From: JBKBXU01 sp046313675
GTDB lineage: Bacteria > Bacteroidota > Bacteroidia > Cytophagales > Cytophagaceae
Assembly (NCBI GenBank): GCA_046313675.1
Contig: JBKBXU010000038.1
Span: 1-19,803 of the forward strand
DNA: 19,803 bases
Direction: 5' to 3'
Under the pieces are notes generated by a model. The model saw only the letters and a list, made by a program, of their open reading frames with translations, had not been told where the DNA came from and searched no databases. Below are positions 8,496 to 15,715 of this stretch, piece after piece (position 1 is the first letter of the stretch; every line of letters starts with the position of its first letter). The translations under genes and the position numbers were made by a program.

Positions 8496-11351
8496 ATGAA
8501 AAAGTTTTTACAAATTCTGGCGGAGGAAACATGGACATCGGATGGCCATAGGTATTGCTATGTCTTTCCTTCTAAAAGGGCTGGACTCTATTTTAAAGAG
8601 CATCTCAAAAAATATATAAAGGCTTGCGGAGGTAAGGAGGTTGTTATGCTTCCTGCTATATTGACATTCAGTGAGTTTGTTAAAAACAATTCTTCATTAC
8701 TTTCATCTGATAAACTGGATCTTATTCTTCGAATGTATCAGATTTATAAAAAGCTGTTAACTGAGGAAGGAAAAGCTGCTTCTGTAATGGATTTTGATAA
8801 ATTTTATCCCTTGGGGGTAACCTTATTGAATGATTTTAATGAAATTGATTTTTCCCTTATTGAAACAGATCGTCTATTTAGAGATTTGCTTTTATTAAAG
8901 GAGTATGAGCATGCCGGAATGGAGGGATTGTTGGAATATGAGGCTGTTCAACAGTTTATTGCATCCTTCAGATCGTATAAAAATGAACTTGTAAAAGAAC
9001 AATTTCTGTGGCTATGGAAGCTTACCGGAAGGATTTATACTGAGTTTAAGAAAACTTTGTTGGAGGAAGGGATGGGATATGATGGACTTATTTACCGTAA
9101 TGCTGCCGAAGTTCAGAGTGCTGATTCTCTTATCTATACCAAAGTAGTATTTGCCGGTTTTAATGCATTGAAAAAAGCTGAGGCCTCTATAATAGAAAAT
9201 CTACTTACCCGGCAGCAGGCTGAAATTTTCTGGGATGCAGATAATTATTATATAAAGGATCAAAATCAGGAGGCTGGATATTATATACGGACGTTTAGCA
9301 AAAAGTGGGAACATTTGAAGTCCAGGGTTCTTTTTTCAGAACTCGTTACTTCCTTACAACAGATTCATACGTTTGGGGTGGCGCTTCAGATCGGCCAGGT
9401 AAAAGCACTCCATGACGTGTTATCAGAAAATTTAGAGGTTAATTTTAAAGCAGAAGAGACTGTAGTGGTAATTCCGGATCAGAATATGCTTCAGCCCCTG
9501 CTTTATTCACTTCCTCATACTTTGTCAGATATCAATGTTACTATGGGGCTGAGCGTGCGCAGGTCGCACATATTTTCTTTGCTGGAATATGTTTATCAGG
9601 CATTCAGGGAAGCTCGTTTGGGAGAAGAAGGTTTGCTTATAAATAACCAGCACATTTTATATATTTTTAATCATCCGCTTATTCATCCTTTGTCCCCTAA
9701 AGGGCTTGCAAGTGTAAATAAGAAGCTTCAGGAACAGAATCTTTTGTGGATTAGTAAACAATCTTTGGAAGAAAATCCTGCATTGGATGATAAGGTAAAG
9801 ATCCTAACAAGCCTACTTTTTGAAGGTATGTGTAAAGGAGGCCAGGATTTCCTGCATCTGCTGGATAAAATTATAGATACGGTGTTGTCTGCAGGTGGTT
9901 TATCTACCTCGGACCTTGAAACCTGTTATTTTGCTAAAAGATCCATTTATAAAATTCTGGATACATCTTTTTTGCACAAGGAAATGAGCTTTTCCATGCA
10001 TACCGCCTGGAAGCTTATCAGGGAGGTGTTTACTTCTTCTACTGTGCCTCTGGAAGGTGCAGGAACAGATGGCCTTCAGTTGATGGGGCCTATGGAAACG
10101 CGGTGTCTTGATTTTAAGAATGTACTGATTTTAACAGCGAATGAGGGTATTTATCCCGCTAAAAGTACTTTTGAAAGTATCATTCCCTATCAAATAAGAA
10201 AAGCATATGGTATGCCTGTGTATGAGGATCATGATGCTAATTATGCCTATCAGTTTTATAACCTGATACAGCGTGCACAGAACTTATATTGCTTCTACAA
10301 TACCGAGGCCTCAGGCGTTGGTAAGGGAGAAATAAGCCGGTATATACTTCAGTTGAAAAACGAGCTTGCTAATGCTGGTTCCAAGGCTGAATTTAAAGAT
10401 CATGTGGTGACCTTTTCTTTGGGAGATGAAGCCGATAGCGGAGAAATAGCCATTAAAAAATCTCCTGAAATAATCGATTTATTAAAGAGATATACCGTAT
10501 CCTCCGGGCAGAGTTATTATTTGTCTCCCTCTGCTTTAAGTACCTATTTAAATTGTCCTCTTCAGTTTTATTTTACCTATCTGGCAGGAATTAAAGAGAA
10601 AGAAGAGGCTGGAGAGGATTTGGAAGCCTGGGCTATGGGTAACATTGTTCACCGGACTATGGAGCTCCTTTATGAAGAGCATGTTAATGAAAATAAGATC
10701 GTCACTCAAAGTGATGTAGAGAAGCTGCAAAAACGTGTAGGTTTTGTAATGGAAAAAGTATTGGAAGAGGAGCAGATAAGCAAATATAGAAGAGAAGGAT
10801 TCAATGATCTTTTGTTGGCGGCCTTAAAAAAATATATTGAAAATATTCTAACGAATGATTTAAAAGAGGCTCCCTTTAAAGTATTGGCTTCGGAGGAGAA
10901 GCTGCGCTTTGAGTTTCCGGCTGGGGGAGAGGTTTTTGTTGTGGGAGGAAAAATAGACCAGGTGCGGGAAAAAGGTGGAGAGGTATACCTTATTGATTTT
11001 AAAACAGGGAAAAGTCAGAAGGAGCCTGTTAGATTACTTTCAGACTTTGAAAATTATATAGAGCAGATTTTTAGTAACCAAAAGGAATACAGGTATATCT
11101 TTCAGATGGCCATGTACGGCTATCTTTACAAGGTTGTGAAACAGATCTCCAACCCTAATCTTCAGTTACATTTTCTCAGGGAGAATGTTGTGAATCAATT
11201 GCAGTACCCTGCCGGAATGGATGCCTCATTGTTTGGCGATAGGTTGTCGCAGGTTCTTGAAGAGTTGAATGATGGTAAAACTGCCTTTTGCCAGACTAAT
11301 GATGAAAAATCATGTTTGTATTGCAGTTTTAAATCTTTATGCCGGCGATAA
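8496..11351 (+). CDS. AddB-like PD-(D/E)xK nuclease subunit with Fe-S cysteine set
   Basis: This 951-residue protein is the probable partner of the AddA-like subunit 15 bases upstream. Its C-terminal nuclease domain starts at LSPSALSTYLNCPLQFYF, with Cys687. It continues with GNIVHRT (His719), GGKIDQV (Asp821) and LIDFKTG (Asp834, Lys836), the full RecB-family catalytic set. It closes with C940-x2-C943-x5-C949, which together with Cys687 reproduces the four-Cys [4Fe-4S] staple known from AddB. The first 40 residues begin with a YVFPSKRAGLYF stretch where AddB proteins of Firmicutes have a Walker A loop; no GxGK[ST] is present, so it is probably not an ATPase. The middle third is an inactive helicase-like region with low recognisable similarity. 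Co-transcription with the AddA-like gene is very likely. Confidence 0.88.
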   Translation: MKKFLQILAEETWTSDGHRYCYVFPSKRAGLYFKEHLKKYIKACGGKEVVMLPAILTFSEFVKNNSSLLSSDKLDLILRMYQIYKKLLTEEGKAASVMDFDKFYPLGVTLLNDFNEIDFSLIETDRLFRDLLLLKEYEHAGMEGLLEYEAVQQFIASFRSYKNELVKEQFLWLWKLTGRIYTEFKKTLLEEGMGYDGLIYRNAAEVQSADSLIYTKVVFAGFNALKKAEASIIENLLTRQQAEIFWDADNYYIKDQNQEAGYYIRTFSKKWEHLKSRVLFSELVTSLQQIHTFGVALQIGQVKALHDVLSENLEVNFKAEETVVVIPDQNMLQPLLYSLPHTLSDINVTMGLSVRRSHIFSLLEYVYQAFREARLGEEGLLINNQHILYIFNHPLIHPLSPKGLASVNKKLQEQNLLWISKQSLEENPALDDKVKILTSLLFEGMCKGGQDFLHLLDKIIDTVLSAGGLSTSDLETCYFAKRSIYKILDTSFLHKEMSFSMHTAWKLIREVFTSSTVPLEGAGTDGLQLMGPMETRCLDFKNVLILTANEGIYPAKSTFESIIPYQIRKAYGMPVYEDHDANYAYQFYNLIQRAQNLYCFYNTEASGVGKGEISRYILQLKNELANAGSKAEFKDHVVTFSLGDEADSGEIAIKKSPEIIDLLKRYTVSSGQSYYLSPSALSTYLNCPLQFYFTYLAGIKEKEEAGEDLEAWAMGNIVHRTMELLYEEHVNENKIVTQSDVEKLQKRVGFVMEKVLEEEQISKYRREGFNDLLLAALKKYIENILTNDLKEAPFKVLASEEKLRFEFPAGGEVFVVGGKIDQVREKGGEVYLIDFKTGKSQKEPVRLLSDFENYIEQIFSNQKEYRYIFQMAMYGYLYKVVKQISNPNLQLHFLRENVVNQLQYPAGMDASLFGDRLSQVLEELNDGKTAFCQTNDEKSCLYCSFKSLCRR

Positions 11352-11607
11352 AAAAAAATATATTTTTAAGTGGGGCTTATTTGAGGGGGCTATAGTTTTA
11401 TTTTAAGTAAATTTAAGGTTTTCGGTTACGTACTAATGCTGACTTGTAAAAGCTGCTGAGTTTTTAGTTACCCTCCCCTTATTTTTTATCCAGTGTTGTG
11501 TAAATAGCTATTTTTTAGTGATTTGGTTGGTGTTTTTGAATTTCCTATCTTGGTAAAGCAGTTAAGGTAATTGTATTTTAAAGACAAAAACATTAATTTT
11601 TAACGGT
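11352..11607. other. Intergenic region before P-II gene
   Basis: This 256-base AT-rich gap contains no credible small ORF and no clear terminator hairpin for the upstream operon. A weak promoter-like string TATCTTGG (11546-11553, one mismatch to TAnnTTTG) has a TTG at 11527-11529, 16 bases upstream, and could serve the P-II gene. Two G-rich clusters lie near 11374-11391, with no structure I can support. Confidence 0.4.
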
Positions 11608-11958
11608 ATGAAAAAGATTGAAGCAATAATACGTTCTTCCATGTTTAATTCAGTTAAACATGCATTGAGTGCCATTGGAATTGATTTCTTTACTTTTTTT
11701 GATGTTAAGGGTGTGGGAAATCAAAAAAGCGAAAGAGCTACCTATAGAGGTGTTGAATACGATTTAGGTTCCATTGCTCGAACCCAATTAAATATTGTTG
11801 TTCCTGATGAGTTGGTAAATGAAGTAGTGGAAGCTATTATGAGTAACTCGCGCACTGGTGAAATAGGTGATGGCAAGATATTTATATATGAAGTAGAAAA
11901 AGCCATCCGTATTCGTGATGGCAAGGTTGATGCAGCAGCTTTAGCGCCGGTTATTTAA
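11608..11958 (+). CDS. P-II family nitrogen regulatory protein
   Basis: This 116-residue protein is a P-II signal transducer, a cytoplasmic trimer that senses ATP/ADP and 2-oxoglutarate and controls targets such as ammonium channels or nitrogen enzymes. It aligns with canonical numbering without gaps: Gln39 before the T-loop, Tyr46 and Tyr51 in the T-loop (TYRGVEYDL), the B-loop RTGEIGDGKIF with Lys90, and Arg101 and Arg103 in the C-loop (IRIRDG). Tyr51, the uridylylation site in proteobacteria, is kept. Lys58, which contacts 2-oxoglutarate, is Arg here, and residues 10-12 are SSM where many relatives have PFK. No amtB or glutamine synthetase gene lies within this window, so it is an orphan P-II gene locally. 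It is followed by a strong hairpin, and its own promoter is only weakly indicated. Confidence 0.92.
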   Translation: MKKIEAIIRSSMFNSVKHALSAIGIDFFTFFDVKGVGNQKSERATYRGVEYDLGSIARTQLNIVVPDELVNEVVEAIMSNSRTGEIGDGKIFIYEVEKAIRIRDGKVDAAALAPVI

Positions 11959-11961
11959 TTA

Positions 11962-11997
11962 AAACAGGTCATTGCCCTTTTCAGCGATGACCTGTTT
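11962..11997. terminator. Bidirectional intrinsic terminator between P-II and barrel gene
   Basis: A perfect 11-bp inverted repeat (AAACAGGTCAT / ATGACCTGTTT) encloses a 14-base loop. It lies between the plus-strand P-II stop and the minus-strand stop at 12000-12002, with T-rich tracts on both sides, so it can end both convergent transcripts. Confidence 0.78.
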
Positions 11998-11999
11998 AT

Positions 12000-12635
12000 T
12001 TAAAATCTTAATCCCATTCCTACATTCACGTTGTAGTTATACATTCTACCGGTGATGTTGTTTGATAATCCATCTATTTTGTATCGGAAGCTTGAGAAGT
12101 TTGGTTCAGCAAAAATGCTGACGAATCCCGGAAGCTTGAATTCAAACAGCATACTGTATTTTGTGAATAACCTCCGGCTCATCTCTTCATTAAAGTCGTC
12201 TCTTGTCGCAGTAAAGGTACCCATGGTAAAGGTGGGTGATAATGCGAAAAAAGGTGCTCTGATAATGTCATAACCTATTCTACCACCACCCATTTGAAGA
12301 TTTCTCCAGTTGGTGTTAAAATCTCCTACAGAAGGGTGTAAGTCAACAGGTGTTTGCAGCTCTCTGATTCCTATTCTGTTAATCGTTCCGTCCACCCCAA
12401 GTCTTAGACGATTAAACCTTAAGGTAATGAATCCATTGGATGCTGCGTTAAAACCTCTTCCTCTAAGGGGTAAAGTTCTGGCATCATCTCCTCCGCGATA
12501 TAACCGGTCATTGTATTGATACGTAAATTGGGTGTATCCTGCTCCAATTGGACTAAAATAAAGTCCAATTTCCTGACTAAAGCTAAAAACCGTACTTGCC
12601 AGTATTATCAAACTTGTTGTAAATAGTTTCTTCAT
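12000..12635 (-). CDS. Secreted protein, probable outer-membrane beta-barrel
   Basis: This 211-residue protein begins with a signal peptide (MKKLFTTSLIILASTVFSFS), with likely cleavage just before QEIGLYF. The mature part is rich in Gly, Asn and aromatic residues in short alternating strands (AGYTQFTYQYNDRLY, GFITLRFNRLRLGVDGTIN, NYNVNVGMGLRF) and ends in Phe, as many outer-membrane barrels do. This suggests a small barrel of about eight strands in the outer membrane. I do not recognise a named family. It is monocistronic: a shared terminator follows it and the divergent 79-residue gene lies upstream. The start is supported by the signal peptide and by GGAG four bases before the ATG, with a second purine-rich AGGAGG 12 bases before it. 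Confidence 0.75.
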   Translation of the reverse strand: MKKLFTTSLIILASTVFSFSQEIGLYFSPIGAGYTQFTYQYNDRLYRGGDDARTLPLRGRGFNAASNGFITLRFNRLRLGVDGTINRIGIRELQTPVDLHPSVGDFNTNWRNLQMGGGRIGYDIIRAPFFALSPTFTMGTFTATRDDFNEEMSRRLFTKYSMLFEFKLPGFVSIFAEPNFSSFRYKIDGLSNNITGRMYNYNVNVGMGLRF

Positions 12636-12796
12636 AACGCTCCATTTCCTCCTAAAATAGTAATCCCTTACCTGCTTATTTTGTTTAGCCTTCGGAAGTT
12701 GTTTTTTGAAAAAAAATATTAAGAATCAGTCGTAAAGCTTGACTTGTTTTTTATTATTCTGCATATTTAAATTTATAAACTAAAAACGGAGGCCCT

Positions 12797-13036
12797 ATGA
12801 AGAATGTAACACTTTATGTTAAAAGCCTTTTACAAGGCATATTGACTTTGGCGGTTTATTTTACCACCATGTATTTGTCAACTATTTTTTTCCTTGTTTC
12901 TATTTTCGAAGAGATGTATACGGGTGCTGAGAACAAGGCTCGTAGGGAGAGAATGGATTACTTAGTTGATAAAATTCAAAAATACGCAGAGCCTGAAACT
13001 CAAAAAGGACTTCAGGTGGATGAGAGTTTATCCTAA
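12797..13036 (+). CDS. Small single-pass membrane protein, unknown function (79 aa)
   Basis: I do not recognise this 79-residue protein. Residues about 8-38 are strongly hydrophobic (LLQGILTLAVYFTTMYLSTI and on), enough for one long or two tight membrane helices. The C-terminal half is a charged, probably helical cytoplasmic tail (NKARRERMDYLVDKIQKYAE). The start is marked by a GGAGG at 12788-12792, four bases from the ATG, a strong Shine-Dalgarno sequence for Bacteroidota, where such sites usually matter little. It is a single gene: a divergent barrel gene lies upstream and a perfect hairpin with a T-run follows 16 bases after the stop. Confidence 0.65.
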   Translation: MKNVTLYVKSLLQGILTLAVYFTTMYLSTIFFLVSIFEEMYTGAENKARRERMDYLVDKIQKYAEPETQKGLQVDESLS

Positions 13037-13052
13037 TTAGATTTCCTGATAA

Positions 13053-13091
13053 CTTTTGGTGTAAATAAGTGTTTACACCAAAAGATTTTTT
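13053..13091 (+). terminator. Perfect 13-bp hairpin with T-run directly before wbuC start
   Basis: CTTTTGGTGTAAA (13053-13065) pairs perfectly with 13072-13084 around a six-base loop, and a six-T tract follows (13086-13091). It looks like the intrinsic terminator of the 79-residue gene, but it ends one base before the WbuC-type start codon. It might therefore also act as an attenuator, or as an operator on a promoter that overlaps it. Confidence 0.7.
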
Positions 13092-13092
13092 C

Positions 13093-13581
13093 ATGATAGA
13101 AATTGACACACACCTTTTAGATGCATTGACAGAAAAGGCGAAGGGAAGTCCACGTCTAAGAATGAACCATAATTTTCATTCTTCCATGGACGATACCATG
13201 CATAGGATGCTCAATGCCATGGAACCTGGCACCTATGTTCAGCCGCATAAGCATGAGAATCCGGATAAAACCGAGGCTTTTATTATTCTGAGAGGAACCA
13301 TTGCTATTATAAAGTTTAGCGATGATGGGTTGCCTTTAAGCTGTCATATTTTGAACAGTTCCCGTGGTTTATTGGGACTTGAGATTCCACCCCGTACCTG
13401 GCACTCGTTAATTTCGCTGGAAACGGGTTCAATCGTTTATGAGCTTAAACATGGGCCTTACCAGGTGAGTACGGATAAAAATTTTGCTCCCTGGGCACCT
13501 GCTGAAAATGTTCCTGAAGCGGCTTTTTATTTAAGTGACTTAATAAAGACATTTAAATTGGAAGTGTATGAGCCGCAGTAA
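13093..13581 (+). CDS. WbuC family cupin-fold metalloprotein
   Basis: This 162-residue single-domain cupin is of the WbuC type, a family named from O-antigen clusters whose exact reaction is not settled. The N-terminal SPRLRMNHNFHSSMDD (residues 18-33) and RMLNAMEPGTYVQPHKH (about 38-54) are family hallmarks. The second run contains the first metal-binding cupin motif (H52, H54, with Glu64 in KTEAFIILRG), and the second His is in PPRTWHSLISLETG. I chose the ATG at 13093 because it gives the family N-terminus (MIEIDTHLLDALTEKAKGS). A longer frame from a GTG at 13069 would start inside the hairpin. No other O-antigen genes are adjacent. A 40-codon ORF overlaps its last 14 bases. Confidence 0.87.
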   Translation: MIEIDTHLLDALTEKAKGSPRLRMNHNFHSSMDDTMHRMLNAMEPGTYVQPHKHENPDKTEAFIILRGTIAIIKFSDDGLPLSCHILNSSRGLLGLEIPPRTWHSLISLETGSIVYELKHGPYQVSTDKNFAPWAPAENVPEAAFYLSDLIKTFKLEVYEPQ

Positions 13582-13690
13582 TCCTCACAATGAAAAACCA
13601 CCTCAATTTTGGTTTATGCTCCGGATACTGGCATTTGCCGGAACCCTTATACTGTTGTATTTGATCTATTGGATTATAGATCGGGTATAG
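13568..13690 (+). CDS. Putative 40-residue single-pass membrane protein overlapping wbuC
   Basis: An ATG inside the last codons of the WbuC gene, in the +1 frame, opens a 40-codon ORF ending in TAG. The product has a short polar N-terminus (MSRSNPHNEKPPQFWF), then one hydrophobic helix (about residues 17-37, LRILAFAGTLILLYLIYWII), and ends in DRV. The arrangement of charged ends around one clean membrane helix, and the 14-base overlap typical of translational coupling, argue for a real small gene rather than chance. It fills most of the gap before the VOC gene. I know no named family for it and no function can be given. An internal in-frame ATG (Met17) would leave only the helix. Confidence 0.5.
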   Translation: MSRSNPHNEKPPQFWFMLRILAFAGTLILLYLIYWIIDRV

Positions 13691-13770
13691 GGGGTAAATA
13701 CTTAAAATTCACCATCTTACATTGCCAAATTAGTAAGTGGATCTGCAGAAAATATATATGAAATTAATAA

Positions 13771-14163
13771 ATGAATAAGGATTTTAAGCCGACAAACTAT
13801 AATTCAGTTTCACCTTACTTTATAGTAAATGGTGCTCAAAAATTTATTGATTTGATGGTGGAAGTTTTTGGTGCAAAAGAACTTAGGCGTTACGATATGC
13901 CGGATGGGACGATTATGCACACAGAAATTCAAATTGATGATTCTGTAATTATGCTTGGTGATTCATCAGATAAATTTCCACCAGTTCAATTAGTGATGCA
14001 CGTTTACGTACCTAATGTTGATGAAATTTTTGACAAAGCCGTGAAAGCAGGTTGTGAAGTAGTTGAAAAGCCCAAAGAGCGTGAAGGAGACCCCGACCGA
14101 AGGGCAACTTTTAAAGATTTTGCAGGTAATATTTGGTCAATTGGGACACAGATAAATCAGTAA
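13771..14163 (+). CDS. VOC family protein (PhnB-like glyoxalase/bleomycin-resistance fold)
   Basis: This 130-residue protein has the vicinal-oxygen-chelate fold in two beta-alpha-beta-beta-beta halves. The N-terminal half has SVSPYFIVNGAQKFIDLMVE, followed by VFGAKELRRYDMPDGTIMHTEIQID and VIMLGD. The second half has HVYVPNVDEIFDKAVKAGCE, then the acid-rich EREGDPDRRATFKDFAGNIWSIGT. This order is typical of PhnB-like VOC proteins. His in MHTEIQ and late acidic residues could bind metal, but the reaction cannot be inferred: members include lyases, dioxygenases, antibiotic-binding proteins and non-catalytic forms. The downstream PNPOx-like gene is 83 bases away. Both look more AT-rich than the repair operon. 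Confidence 0.85.
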   Translation: MNKDFKPTNYNSVSPYFIVNGAQKFIDLMVEVFGAKELRRYDMPDGTIMHTEIQIDDSVIMLGDSSDKFPPVQLVMHVYVPNVDEIFDKAVKAGCEVVEKPKEREGDPDRRATFKDFAGNIWSIGTQINQ

Positions 14164-14246
14164 TTATATTTTATCCCCGAGGATCGTTAATTGCTTAAAT
14201 CTCTCTAATATTGCAAAAGAACTAATTTGCCCACGTATTAAATAAT

Positions 14247-14885
14247 ATGGAATTTAATAAAATTATAAGAGGAGCTAATAGAGCTGCTAATAATGAAGAA
14301 ACAATTTATGAAATATTAGACGCAGGATTTTTGTGTCATATTGCTTTTCAGCATGAAGGACAGACAATGATGATTCCTACAGCTTATGGAAGAAAGGATA
14401 ATTCTCTTTATGTACATGGCTCAACCAAAAATTATATGCTAAATCAGATAATTAATGGTCAGACTATTTGTATAGGAGTAACCCATCTTGATGGAATTGT
14501 TTTAGCAAGAACTTTATTTGATACTTCTGCAAATTATAGATCTGTAGTTTTATATGGCAAGGCAGAATTAGTTGAAGAACATGAAGAGAGAATTGAAGGG
14601 TTGAAAATCATCACAGAAAACATCATTAAAGGCAGATGGAGTGAAGTTCCTATTGGCTCTGAGAATGAACTTAAAGCCACTATGATAGTTAAATTTACCA
14701 TCGATAAAGCTTCAGCAAAAGTCCGGGAAGGAGGGCCTAATGGGGATGAGGATAAATTGAACGAAGTATGGTCAGGGCATATACCACTTTCATTAAAAGC
14801 ACTTGACCCCATTTACGATTCTAAATTCGGCCTTGAATTAGAAATGACAGAAAGTGTTAAAGGTTTCCTTGAAAACTATAAATGA
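14247..14885 (+). CDS. Pyridoxamine 5'-phosphate oxidase-related flavin-nucleotide-binding protein
   Basis: This 212-residue protein belongs to the Pyridox_ox_2 group of the split-barrel flavin-binding fold. Hallmarks in order are ILDAGFLCHIAFQHEGQTMM (about residues 23-42), IPTAYGRKDNSLYVHGSTKN (43-62), VTHLDGIVLARTLFDTSANY (about 78-97) leading into RSVVLYGKAELV, then the conserved IIKGRWSEVP, a DKASAKVREGGPNGDE segment and WSGHIPL. Relatives bind FMN or heme-type cofactors. Some are related to nitroimidazole-resistance (Nim) proteins, but a specific substrate is not readable here, and it is not the true pdxH enzyme. It is a single gene, followed by a bidirectional terminator. Confidence 0.87.
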   Translation: MEFNKIIRGANRAANNEETIYEILDAGFLCHIAFQHEGQTMMIPTAYGRKDNSLYVHGSTKNYMLNQIINGQTICIGVTHLDGIVLARTLFDTSANYRSVVLYGKAELVEEHEERIEGLKIITENIIKGRWSEVPIGSENELKATMIVKFTIDKASAKVREGGPNGDEDKLNEVWSGHIPLSLKALDPIYDSKFGLELEMTESVKGFLENYK

Positions 14886-14980
14886 TTTAAAATACATCTG
14901 TCATCAATGGTTTACAGTTTTTTGTTATGCTTATCTCAAAATTGAAGAATCAGAAAAAAGGATTTGTTTTTCAATAAAAT

Positions 14981-15013
14981 CAAGTTCGTAGGGTTGGAAA
15001 TCCTACGAACTTG
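14981..15013. terminator. Bidirectional intrinsic terminator
   Basis: A perfect 12-bp inverted repeat (CAAGTTCGTAGG / CCTACGAACTTG) with a nine-base loop lies between the convergent PNPOx-like gene and the minus-strand 67-residue gene. T-rich sequence follows on both strands (TTAATCTTTT on plus, ATTTTATTG on minus). Confidence 0.78.
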
Positions 15014-15031
15014 TTAATCTTTTACTGTTCA

Positions 15032-15235
15032 CTATTCTCCCAGTTCCCTCAGGTCATAGTCGTTGCCCTTGCCATATAAGGTAAGTTCTTCGAGGGTAAG
15101 TATTTCCAGGGTTAATAGGGATTTGATTAGTATGGATTCCGGTTTGATCTCCATTACCTGAAACTCTGTTGTCTCTCCAAAGTTTTTGAGCTTATATCGT
15201 TTTCCTACCCGCAAAGTTCCTGTTGAAATAGCCAT
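15032..15235 (-). CDS. Small hypothetical protein downstream of DoxX (67 aa)
   Basis: I do not recognise this 67-residue protein. It has no membrane segment or signal peptide. Short beta-like segments (TLRVGKRYKLKNFG, EFQVMEIKPESILIKSL) are followed by an acidic C-terminus rich in Leu and Glu (LEILTLEELTLYG, then DYDLRELGE). It may be a small SH3-like domain. Its ATG lies three bases after the DoxX stop, so the two genes are surely co-transcribed, and a strong terminator follows. The tight coupling is the best evidence that it is real and functionally tied to DoxX. Confidence 0.65.
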   Translation of the reverse strand: MAISTGTLRVGKRYKLKNFGETTEFQVMEIKPESILIKSLLTLEILTLEELTLYGKGNDYDLRELGE

Positions 15236-15238
15236 AGC

Positions 15239-15715
15239 TTACCAATATTTTGCTTTTGAATTATTTTTAGTGTTATATAATCTACTATCTATCGACCATA
15301 ATCCTCCGCCTTTGATCATTATAGCTATGGCGATACCTATTGCCAGCAGGTGGAATTCAAAACCTTCCCCTTCCAGTTGGCCTTGCCAATTCATAAAGAA
15401 TCCATGCTGCCAATGAACTATGGCAATGGCCCCTGTCATTACGCAAGCTATACCAAATGCCATAAATCTGCTAATAAATCCTATTATTAAAGATAGAGAT
15501 CCCAAAGACTCTGCCATAATAACAAGAAAAACCAGCACTTTAGGAATGCCCATATTGGTACTCATGCCTTCCATAGTACCGGAAAAACCTGCTCCTCCAA
15601 ACCAGCCGAACAGCTTCTGCGCACCATGGGGAAAAATCACACCCCCTAAGGTAAGACGCAGAATGAGCAAGGAGAAATCTGCATCGTTTGTTTGTATTAA
15701 TTTTCTGAACATCAT
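15239..15715 (-). CDS. DoxX family inner-membrane protein
   Basis: This 158-residue protein is of the DoxX/DoxD-like family with four membrane helices. The family core is clear: LILRLTLGGVIFPHGAQKLF (about residues 16-35) with the conserved PHGAQKLFGWFGG, then GIPKVLVFLVIMAESLGSLS, then a GFISRFMAFGIACVMTGAIA helix, and finally FEFHLLAIGIAIAIMIKGGG before a short basic tail. Family members have been linked to thiosulfate:quinone oxidation in archaea and to redox-stress complexes in mycobacteria; most bacterial copies are uncharacterised. It is the first gene of a two-gene minus-strand unit. Two adjacent ATG codons (15713-15715 and 15710-15712) make the start ambiguous by one residue. No clear promoter was seen. 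Confidence 0.88.
   Translation of the reverse strand: MMFRKLIQTNDADFSLLILRLTLGGVIFPHGAQKLFGWFGGAGFSGTMEGMSTNMGIPKVLVFLVIMAESLGSLSLIIGFISRFMAFGIACVMTGAIAIVHWQHGFFMNWQGQLEGEGFEFHLLAIGIAIAIMIKGGGLWSIDSRLYNTKNNSKAKYW

Noticed and set aside
5313..11351. Helicase-nuclease pair as a phage-defence system
   Set aside because: Intact RecB/AddB catalytic and Fe-S motifs and the two-gene order fit a housekeeping recombination complex. No defence-type neighbours or mobile elements flank it.
13069..13092. GTG start at 13069 extending the WbuC-type protein by eight residues
   Set aside because: The codon lies in the loop of the hairpin and the extension would cross its right arm and T-run. The ATG at 13093 gives the known family N-terminus.
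13758..13778. Six-codon ORF overlapping the VOC gene start, possible leader peptide
   Set aside because: Too short, with no codon bias or attenuator structure. Such overlaps are frequent by chance in AT-rich leaders.
14191..14213. Promoter before the PNPOx-like gene (TTG with TAATATTG)
   Set aside because: One mismatch in the -7 element and only 12 bases between elements; not strong enough to list.
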